From Giesbergeria sp. (lineage in GTDB: Bacteria > Pseudomonadota > Gammaproteobacteria > Burkholderiales > Burkholderiaceae_C): DNA of 12,496 nt. The stretch's first letter is position 1. Each line of letters starts with the position of its first letter. The stretch spans positions 1-12,496 of the forward strand of contig JAGOCN010000019.1 of the NCBI GenBank assembly GCA_017998735.1. Reading direction: 5' to 3'. Position numbers and translations under genes: made by a program. Of the stretch, positions 1 through 5,304 are shown piece by piece. The notes under the pieces are model-generated. The model saw only the letters and a program-made list of their open reading frames with translations. It made no database searches and was not told the DNA's origin.

Positions 1-156
1 ATAGCGGCCCACGGCCGGATCGGCACTGGTGCGCTCGACGGTGCTGCGCGCCTGCTCCAGCGAAGGCAGCGGGGCGCGGCTGGCGCAGGCGGACAGCAGT
101 CCGGCGGTCAACAGGGCAGCGCCCAGAGCGGAATAGCGGCGAAGGGTGGGGTGCAT
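1..156 (-). CDS. DUF4398-type outer-membrane lipoprotein, 5' part only
   Basis: The reading frame starts at the ATG at 154-156 and runs off the window, giving 52 residues. A hydrophobic signal segment ends in the lipobox LLSAC at about residues 20-24, so the product should be lipidated on Cys24 and anchored in a membrane facing the periplasm. After the cysteine the sequence (PLPSLEQARSTVERTSADPA) resembles the start of DUF4398 proteins, which in related bacteria often carry a C-terminal OmpA peptidoglycan-binding domain; that part is not in the window, so the OmpA domain is only inference. An AAGGAA Shine-Dalgarno lies 8 nt before the ATG. The gene follows another DUF4398-type gene on the same strand after about 209 nt, so they may be co-transcribed. 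The lipoprotein call is firm; the family name is moderate. Confidence 0.7.
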   Translation of the reverse strand, partial: MHPTLRRYSALGAALLTAGLLSACASRAPLPSLEQARSTVERTSADPAVGRY

Positions 157-365
157 GGTGGGGTTCCTTGGAGGGGGTTTCAGACGGGTGCTGCGTGGCA
201 GAACCCGCTTTGGAAAAACCGGGGGAAAAGAGAAAAAACGGTGGAGGCAGGAAAAGCAAAGAGCGCGGGGCTGCCGTAAATGGAGACTTCAGCGCAAGTG
301 CCAGGACACAGCCACGGACGTCAAACGAAGCCGGTGGTCTGGCCAGGGCCGCAAGCCGCGCCCTT

Positions 366-743
366 TCAGCGCACCGGGCTGCGCCGGTTGATTTCTTCCT
401 GCAGTGCGCGGATGCTGCCCTGCATCTGGCCCAGCGCCTTGGCGTTGCCGGCGGCATCGGCCTTGGTTTCTGCCAGACGGGCATCGACGGCGGCTTCGGT
501 GGACAGGCGGCGGGCCAGGTCGTAGTCCTTGTCGCTCATGGCCTTTTCTGCGCGCACCCATTTGTCGCGTGCCATCTGCAACTCCAAGGGGGCATCGGCG
601 GCCACATTGGGCGCGGCCGACACGCGCTGCAGCGTGGTGCGGCCAATGGCCATCTGCTCGGTGGGCGGGTTGGACGAACAGGCGGCCAGCGTGCCAGCCA
701 CCAGCAGGGTGGCAGCGGTGCGGAAAACGGAAATGGTCTGCAT
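366..743 (-). CDS. DUF4398 domain lipoprotein
   Basis: This encodes 125 residues. Residues 1-20 are a signal peptide ending in the lipobox GTLAAC (Cys21), so it is a predicted lipoprotein. The mature part has the DUF4398 look: APLELQMARDKWVRAEKAM at about residues 50-68, followed by Ala/Glu/Lys/Arg-rich helices that probably form a coiled coil to the C-terminus. The function of the family is not established; it tends to sit beside OmpA-type envelope proteins, and the next gene downstream is another lipoprotein of this kind. I chose the ATG at 741-743 because it gives a normal lipoprotein signal. An upstream in-frame ATG at 825-827 would add 28 residues with a second hydrophobic stretch and has no ribosome binding site. 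The chosen start also has only a weak purine-rich site (AAGAAAG). Confidence 0.8.
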   Translation of the reverse strand: MQTISVFRTAATLLVAGTLAACSSNPPTEQMAIGRTTLQRVSAAPNVAADAPLELQMARDKWVRAEKAMSDKDYDLARRLSTEAAVDARLAETKADAAGNAKALGQMQGSIRALQEEINRRSPVR

Positions 744-1162
744 GGAGGGAGGTCTTTCTTTGAGCAAAGGCACTGCGCTGGGCAAAAAAAGGCACAGCGC
801 GAGTGCAGGTAACAGGTTGATTTCCATTGTTGGGATGGCCGGGCACTGCCGGCGTAGGCCAACACCGGCCGCGCGGTCGGCCTTGTGCACTGCATGCCTG
901 TGGGCCCAGTCCGACGGTGGAAGAAAACGCTGTGGCGGCGGGGGGCCTGCAGGGCAGGCGTGGGTCACTTTTTCTGGCGCTATCAAAAAATGAGCTGCTG
1001 GCGCAGGCTGCACAAGCGCTAGGGGCCATTTTGGTCAATTTTTCCAAAACCACCCAAAACTGCCGATGCGCAAAGGTTTTGGCATTGCGTTCAACCACCC
1101 TGGCAACCAGAAACCAGTCCGGCGTTCGGCAGGGCCCAGCCCCAGCGGTTCAAAGCGGCATT
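744..1162. other. 419-bp gap without a recognisable gene
   Basis: This lies between the 3' end of the BrkB/YihY gene and the 5' end of the DUF4398 gene, both on the lower strand, and should therefore contain the promoter of the lipoprotein genes. The open frames crossing it have no recognisable protein features. The only structure I can support is the repeat copy at 979-1043. I could not pick out a convincing -35/-10 pair. Confidence 0.6.
979..1043 (+). repeat. Intergenic repeat copy 1 (28-nt core at 993-1020)
   Basis: The core follows the pattern AGCTGCTnGCGC, then 11 variable nt, then GCGCT. It is preceded by GCTATCAAAAAATG and followed by a GGCCATTTTGGTC block and a T-run. The same core, with identical length, occurs at 4977-5004 and 9525-9552. 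From memory, similar elements with outer GCTATC/GATAG and inner AGCGCTT...AAGCGCT are scattered through Comamonadaceae intergenic regions. The two arms could pair in RNA, though in this copy the pairing is imperfect. Confidence 0.75.
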
Positions 1163-2395
1163 TCAGCGCGCCTGCCTGCGGGCCTTGCGGGCCTTGGCGT
1201 TCTGCTCTGACTGCTCGGCTTTTTTGACCTTGTTCGCCGCATGCGACAGGCGCAGTTCGCGCCAGCGCAGCTGGGCTGCCTGCACCACCACCACCACCGA
1301 CAGCACCGCCACGGCTGCGCCCAGACCGGGCGAGGCTGGCACCACAGCCACAGCCACTGGCAGAGGCAAGGGATCAGGTTCGGGTGGAGGCTGCAGCAGG
1401 CTGGGGTCATGGGCCACAGCAGGGCTGCTGCCACCCGCTGCCTTGCCGCCAGGGCCACCGGCCGCAGCACCACCCTGAACGGCCTCGGTTCCGGCGGCGG
1501 CAACGGCGGCGCTGTTGCGCGTGGCGGCACCGGCGTTGACGCCAGCGTGCGAGCCGTTGTCTTCGGAATACACCTTGGTGAACTCGGCACCCAGCAAAAA
1601 GATCTGCGCTGCGTAGTACACCCAGGCCAGCAGCACCACCAGCGAGCCGGCGGCGGCAAAGGATTCGTTCACGCCGCTCTTGCCCAGGTACAGGCCGATG
1701 GCGAACTTGCCGATCTCGAACAGCACGGCCGTCACGCCCGCGCCCACCCACACGTCCTTCCAGTCGATTTCCACCGAAGGCATGAACTTGAAGATCATGG
1801 CAAACAGCACCGTCGTGATGCCGACAGCCAGCGCCATGTTGACCACCTGCAGCAGCACCTCCCAGCCCGGCAGCAGGCCGCTGGCAAAGCTGCCAAAGGC
1901 AGAAATGCCGGCGCTGATGGACAGCGACACCATCAGCAAAAAGGCCAGCCCCAGGATGAGGCCGAACGACAGCACCCGCGCGCGCAGGATGGCCCACAGG
2001 CCGCTGGGCTTTTCCTTTTCCGGCACATGCCAGATGCGGTCGAGCGCGCTTTGCAGCTCGGCAAACACGGTGGTGGCACCGACCATCAGCACCACAATGC
2101 TGATCGCGCCCGCCACCAGCCCCTTGGCCGGTTCGCTCGCGCTTTTGATCAGGCCCTGCACGGCAATGGCGCCCTCGCGGCCGATAAGGCCCTGCAGCTG
2201 GCCGACGATCTCGCCCTGCACCGCCTCGCGGCCAAACACCGCGCCGGCCACCGCAATCACGATGATCAGCAGCGGCGCGAGCGAAAACACCGTGTAGTAG
2301 GAAATGGCTGCCCCCATGCTGGGTGCAAAATCGTCGATCCACGCCATCACGGCGCGGCGGCACAAATCAAACAGGTGTCGAAGGCGGATGAGCAT
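1163..2395 (-). CDS. BrkB/YihY family inner-membrane protein
   Basis: This encodes 410 residues of the YihY/BrkB (UPF0761) family, once called RNase BN by mistake; the role in the cell is unsettled and the protein sits in the inner membrane. The family signature is clear near the N-terminus (FAPSMGAAISYYTVFSLAPL, residues 23-42). Six membrane segments can be seen at about 30-53, 94-113, 141-163, 178-203, 216-238 and 247-272, with the conserved VYYAAQIFLLGAEFTKVY end of the domain at 259-276. Residues 280-345 are an Ala/Gly/Pro-rich linker, 346-373 a further hydrophobic stretch, and the last 30 residues are rich in Lys and Arg. The start at 2393-2395 was chosen because family homology begins a few residues after it; no good Shine-Dalgarno is visible, and the open frame continues upstream, so the start is uncertain by a few codons. 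It is divergent from the acetyltransferase gene. Confidence 0.88.
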   Translation of the reverse strand: MLIRLRHLFDLCRRAVMAWIDDFAPSMGAAISYYTVFSLAPLLIIVIAVAGAVFGREAVQGEIVGQLQGLIGREGAIAVQGLIKSASEPAKGLVAGAISIVVLMVGATTVFAELQSALDRIWHVPEKEKPSGLWAILRARVLSFGLILGLAFLLMVSLSISAGISAFGSFASGLLPGWEVLLQVVNMALAVGITTVLFAMIFKFMPSVEIDWKDVWVGAGVTAVLFEIGKFAIGLYLGKSGVNESFAAAGSLVVLLAWVYYAAQIFLLGAEFTKVYSEDNGSHAGVNAGAATRNSAAVAAAGTEAVQGGAAAGGPGGKAAGGSSPAVAHDPSLLQPPPEPDPLPLPVAVAVVPASPGLGAAVAVLSVVVVVQAAQLRWRELRLSHAANKVKKAEQSEQNAKARKARRQAR

Positions 2396-2554
2396 GGCAA
2401 GAAAGAGCGCAAGGCCCGGCAAAAAAACAGAGTGAATCGACTGTGACCAGCATTGCACCGCCTTGCTGCACGCTGCAAACGACAATGCCTGTAGGCGAAC
2501 AGCCTGCACAGCGCATGGGGCGCTGGGCACTGGACATGGAGCACCTGCCTTTGT

Positions 2555-2572
2555 CCCTTGGTCCACCAAGGG
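2555..2572. promoter_or_regulatory. Perfect inverted repeat between divergent genes
   Basis: CCCTTGG, 4-nt spacer TCCA, CCAAGGG. It lies in the 237-bp region between the divergent BrkB/YihY and acetyltransferase genes, about 60 nt upstream of the acetyltransferase start. It could be an operator or a hairpin in either leader. No bound protein can be named from sequence. Confidence 0.4.
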
Positions 2573-2620
2573 CTGGCCACGGCGTTTTTTTGAAAACGCT
2601 TCAAACAGAAACGCAAGGCG

Positions 2621-2626
2621 AAAGGA
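2621..2626 (+). promoter_or_regulatory. Ribosome binding site deciding a TTG start
   Basis: AAAGGA lies 6 nt before the TTG at 2633-2635. It is the main reason for choosing this start, because there is no in-frame ATG until residue 116 of the frame. Confidence 0.55.
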
Positions 2627-2632
2627 CCATCG

Positions 2633-3424
2633 TTGACCCATTTGCACATTGCCGGACAGCTGTTCCAGTTGCAGACCTTCACACTGACCGATGCAACGGC
2701 AGAAAAGGTCCGTGCAGAGGCTGCGGCCCTTTTTGAATTGTTCGTCCAGCGCGAGGCCGAGTTTGGTTTCCATCCTTTCGTGGTGGTGGACTACCCCCAT
2801 CTTTCGGATGCGTCTGCTTCTGGTTTTCTGGCCGATGCGGCGGCTTACGTTGCCAGGCGGGCTGAACAAGCCACAGGCACAGGTTCAGAGCCGCTTCAGA
2901 CGGTAGTTCTCACCACCCATGCCGACAGGGTCGGCCCCGGCCTGGAAGCGGCGGGCTATGCAAACATTCCCATCCACATGCCAGCGGGTCCGGAGCACAC
3001 GGCAGCCTTTGTTCTCAACCCCTGTTCGGAAGGCCGCACGCTCTACGTCGAAGCGGTGAACGAGGACGACGAAAAAATCAGGCCGTCGTTTGTGCTGAAG
3101 TTGACGGACGAGCGCGATGAGCTGTGCGGCGGGGCCAGCGGATGCATCCACGAGCACCAAGGTAAGCGCTATGCCTACCTTGCCACCCTGGCGCTTGCAG
3201 CCGGAATGCCCCCAGGCAGCGGCACCGCCATGGTGGAGCAGCTGCTGCAGTTTCTGCGCAGCCAGGACGTTCAAAAGCTTCACCTGGGAACGCAGACCGC
3301 CGGCAGGTTTTATGAAAAAGCAGGCTTCAAGGTGGACCACAGGCTGGTGCGCAATCTGCGGGTGCGGCAGAAAGGCGGGCAGGCTGTGGTGGGCGATCTG
3401 GTCATGCTCAGCCTGGAACTCTGA
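2633..3424 (+). CDS. GNAT-type N-acetyltransferase with N-terminal extension
   Basis: This encodes 263 residues from a TTG start supported by a Shine-Dalgarno 6 nt upstream. The C-terminal half looks like a GNAT fold: a strand-rich region from about 135, the acetyl-CoA-binding region around 182-200 (ALAAGMPPGSGTAMVEQLL at 187-205), and the GTQTAGRFYEKAGFKV segment at 219-234, the usual end of GNAT domains. The acetyl-CoA loop usually reads Q/R-x-x-G-x-G/A; here it is PPGSGT, lacking the Arg/Gln. Residues 1-130 do not resemble anything I can name and may be a second, degenerate GNAT-like half. GNAT enzymes move an acetyl group from acetyl-CoA to an amine; the substrate cannot be told from the sequence. 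No signal peptide, so cytoplasmic. It appears to be transcribed alone. Confidence 0.7.
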   Translation: MTHLHIAGQLFQLQTFTLTDATAEKVRAEAAALFELFVQREAEFGFHPFVVVDYPHLSDASASGFLADAAAYVARRAEQATGTGSEPLQTVVLTTHADRVGPGLEAAGYANIPIHMPAGPEHTAAFVLNPCSEGRTLYVEAVNEDDEKIRPSFVLKLTDERDELCGGASGCIHEHQGKRYAYLATLALAAGMPPGSGTAMVEQLLQFLRSQDVQKLHLGTQTAGRFYEKAGFKVDHRLVRNLRVRQKGGQAVVGDLVMLSLEL

Positions 3425-3439
3425 AGCGCCTGTATGGAA

Positions 3440-3455
3440 CTCTTGGCTCCAAGAG
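3440..3455 (+). terminator. Possible weak hairpin after the acetyltransferase gene
   Basis: Arms CTCTTGG and CCAAGAG with 2 nt between them (6-bp stem with a 4-nt loop in practice), 16 nt after the stop codon. There is no T-run after it, so intrinsic termination is doubtful. Confidence 0.25.
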
Positions 3456-3816
3456 CGGCGTTGCCCTGCCCAATGCAGGTGCGCCCCACGCACCCGCCTG
3501 CCGCCACAGTGCCCGCGCTGCTGCAAAGTCTTGCGTGGCCACGCTCTGAGCTTGGGAGATGAGGGCGTTGGCGGCTTGGAGAAGTGCGGGATGGATGTGA
3601 AAAGTCACGAAAGGCAGCCATCGACCCACAAGGACTGGTCAAAACTGATGTGCCAACGTGCTTTCATGCGACAGGGTGCGGACATTCGGAGGTTGCCCAG
3701 ACACCGCAAAGCGGTTGTTGGCAACGCTTGTCCAAAAAGTGAGTGGTCGCCACAAAGTGCTTCTTGGCCTGGAATTTTGAACCCTGGTTGTCGCCATGCA
3801 GTTGCCACATAACCTC

Positions 3817-3823
3817 AAGGAGA
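3817..3823 (+). promoter_or_regulatory. Strong Shine-Dalgarno of the HNH gene
   Basis: AAGGAGA lies 5 nt before the ATG at 3829-3831. It decides the start against the in-frame ATG at 3796-3798, which has no such site and would add 11 residues. It is the best ribosome binding site in the window. Confidence 0.8.
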
Positions 3824-3828
3824 AAGCA

Positions 3829-4905
3829 ATGGACTGGCTCGAATGGACACGTACCCTCGAATTCTTGTCAATTTGGAAAGAGTCGTTCGTTGATGCGACG
3901 GAGATGCTCGCTGGCGTCAAAGGGCAGCAAGCAAGCAAGCGGGCCTACACCAGAAACAACGCGCTTTGGGTTGAGATGCGAGAGCCGCTTGGTGGAGTGC
4001 GCCTCATCACGCTGGAACTTCCAACGAATGTCCTGCCACCACGCGTGTACCTGAGGATCTGGACCTGTCACCCTCAAGGCAGGCAGCTTTATGACGCGTT
4101 GGTGGCAGAGCCTTACAAGTGGCAGGGCTTGCCAGTTACCCGCTACCTGGACGAATCGCCAGGGGCAAGCTGGCAGGGTCAGCTGGACGCGAAAGGAGTC
4201 CAGATCAAAGGGATCTGCCACCAGCGTGACCTTGGCGAACTCGCCACAGCATCGCGGGACAAAATTGCAGGATTGCTGCGCAGCACCCTCGAATCGTTCT
4301 GTGCCTACCTTGAGACAGCAGCCTGCGATGGCCCATGGCTGAAAACGGTTTCGGGAGTCGTGCCGAAAAACCTGATGGAAAGGCCATCTGAGCCGCTGTC
4401 AGCATCAGAGCGATCGGCAAATGCGGTATCGCATAAAGCAGTTGCCGTACAAAAGTCAGAGTCGCTCGTGCCGACCGTTCAGGACCTTTTGCACATGAAC
4501 GAAGACCCGCGTTTCTCTCAGGAGCCACCGCCAATGAAGGTTGCACTTGCCAACGCGAGAGTCGGTCAGGGCAGTTATCGGCAAAAGATGCTGGACGTCT
4601 GGGGACGGCGATGCGCAATGACTGGCTGTCCGGTCGAGGCGGTGTTGATTGCATCTCACGCCCGGCCTTGGTCACTGTGTGAAACAGCCAAACAATGTCT
4701 GGACGAATACAACGGACTGCTGTTGTCGGCAAACTTGGATCGACTTTTTGATCAGGGCTGCATTGCATTCTCTGACGATGGAGCAGTGCTCACCCGAAGA
4801 GAAGCTGCAGTCGACGCTTTGGTTCCCACCGAACGTTTGCGGTTCGTCGATCCTCGTCATGTCCAGTATCTCGCCTGGCACCGCAATCACTTCGGATTCA
4901 ACTGA
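3829..4905 (+). CDS. HNH endonuclease (HNH_2 type), solitary
   Basis: This encodes 358 residues. The C-terminal part is a clear HNH_2-type nuclease domain, about residues 250-325: a Cys pair (C262, C267 in RCAMTGC), the catalytic-type His in IASHARPW (H277), the Asn in DEYNGLLLS (N295), and NLDRLFDQGCIAF at 302-314, where Asp304 takes the place of the last His, a common variant. Such domains cut DNA with one bound divalent metal. Residues 1-165 form a separate region I do not recognise; 180-245 is a polar, probably flexible linker. This layout (unknown target-binding part, linker, C-terminal HNH_2) is typical of stand-alone restriction-like nucleases, so a role in defence is plausible but inferred. 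GC is lower than in the neighbours (two 60-nt lines counted by hand give 47% and 52%, against about 70% for one line inside glcD), which suggests transfer. No methylase, transposase or integrase lies beside it. Confidence 0.85.
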   Translation: MDWLEWTRTLEFLSIWKESFVDATEMLAGVKGQQASKRAYTRNNALWVEMREPLGGVRLITLELPTNVLPPRVYLRIWTCHPQGRQLYDALVAEPYKWQGLPVTRYLDESPGASWQGQLDAKGVQIKGICHQRDLGELATASRDKIAGLLRSTLESFCAYLETAACDGPWLKTVSGVVPKNLMERPSEPLSASERSANAVSHKAVAVQKSESLVPTVQDLLHMNEDPRFSQEPPPMKVALANARVGQGSYRQKMLDVWGRRCAMTGCPVEAVLIASHARPWSLCETAKQCLDEYNGLLLSANLDRLFDQGCIAFSDDGAVLTRREAAVDALVPTERLRFVDPRHVQYLAWHRNHFGFN

Positions 4906-4963
4906 AAGAACTTCGGACCATGAGTGGCTGCGAAAGATCATGAAAATCAGAGATGCATGTTTG

Positions 4964-5029
4964 CTATTGATTCAATAGCTGCTAGCGCTTGCTGGATAAG
5001 CGCTGGAAGCCAAAAAGGCTTGAATTTTT
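4964..5029 (+). repeat. Intergenic repeat copy 2 (28-nt core at 4977-5004)
   Basis: This copy has the most regular structure. GCTATTGA-T-TCAATAGC (4963-4979) is a near-continuous palindrome at its left edge; the core then holds the perfect arms AGCGCTT and AAGCGCT, followed by AAGCC-AAAAA-GGCTT and a T-run. It fills most of the space between the HNH stop and the lrgB remnant. Confidence 0.8.
5007..5029 (+). terminator. Terminator-like end of repeat copy 2
   Basis: Stem AAGCC/GGCTT with an A5 loop, then GAATTTTT. In the upper-strand direction this has the form of a short intrinsic terminator and could end transcription of the HNH gene about 100 nt after its stop. The 5-bp stem is weak; the preceding AGCGCTT/AAGCGCT hairpin might help. 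Confidence 0.4.
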
Positions 5030-5034
5030 ACCCG

Positions 5035-5304
5035 CTACAACCAGCGCGCCCCCAGCGGAATCAGCAGCGACGCCGTCACCACCTGCAGCCCCGGCCCCAG
5101 CGCCGCCCGGGCGCCTGCATCCGCATTCACCTGCAACGCCCGCGCGGCGCCGATGCCGTGCGCTGGGGTGCCCATGGCAAAACTGCGCGCCATCCAGCCG
5201 ACCGGGTCGGTGCCAATGCGCGGCAGGGCACACAGCGCCTTGCCGCTGTGCGCGCCGACCAGGCCCGTGACCACCGCAAACACAGCGGTCAGCGGTTCAA
5301 AAGT
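5035..5304 (-). pseudogene. lrgB: lrgB remnant (C-terminal third only)
   Basis: Read on the lower strand from just after the glcD stop codon, the frame gives EPLTAVFAVVTGLVGA, then a stretch with RSFAMGTPAHGIGAARALQV, ending ARWL and a TAG stop at 5035-5037. AMGTxxHGIGxARAL is the hallmark of the C-terminal domain of LrgB/CidB/YohK membrane proteins, which are usually about 230-240 residues; only some 85 remain. Homology starts 3-4 codons after the glcD stop, so the 5' two-thirds of the gene is missing. The last part (GARAALGPGLQVVTASLL) also departs from the usual hydrophobic pattern, consistent with decay. A GTG at 5281-5283 could serve as a start, but an 82-residue product would lack most membrane segments. 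LrgB-type proteins act with LrgA as murein hydrolase export regulators or carboxylate transporters; no lrgA is visible. Confidence 0.8.

Larger units (their letters stand above)
3425..3828. other. 404-bp gap without a recognisable gene
   Basis: This lies between the acetyltransferase and HNH nuclease genes. Short open frames on both strands show no recognisable protein. A perfect stem CTCTTGG/CCAAGAG (3440-3455) follows the acetyltransferase stop closely, but its 2-nt loop and the lack of a T-run make it a weak terminator. An imperfect hairpin AAGCGGTTG...CAACGCTT lies at 3709-3729. The base composition falls towards the HNH gene, so the left border of the low-GC segment may lie here. The promoter of the HNH gene should be in the last 100 nt, but I see no clear -35/-10 pair. 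Confidence 0.5.

Noticed and set aside
825..827. Upstream ATG for the DUF4398 lipoprotein
   Set aside because: It would add 28 residues with a second hydrophobic stretch before a normal lipoprotein signal and has no ribosome site.
168..1013. Long open frames on the upper strand and extended lower-strand frames over the first 1 kb
   Set aside because: They are shadows of the DUF4398 gene or upstream read-through; they have Gly/His/Arg-rich compositions typical of wrong frames in GC-rich DNA.
1241..2446. 401-codon upper-strand frame opposite the BrkB/YihY gene
   Set aside because: His/Gln/Arg-rich shadow frame; the lower strand encodes clear membrane segments and the family signature.
3605..3808. 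67-codon lower-strand frame in the gap before the HNH gene
   Set aside because: No recognisable motif, no ribosome site seen, and it could not be linked to an antitoxin or immunity protein.
5035..5283. Short lrgB frame as a functional 82-residue gene with a GTG start
   Set aside because: Family homology extends upstream of the GTG to the glcD stop, and most of the usual protein is missing, so a remnant is the simpler reading.
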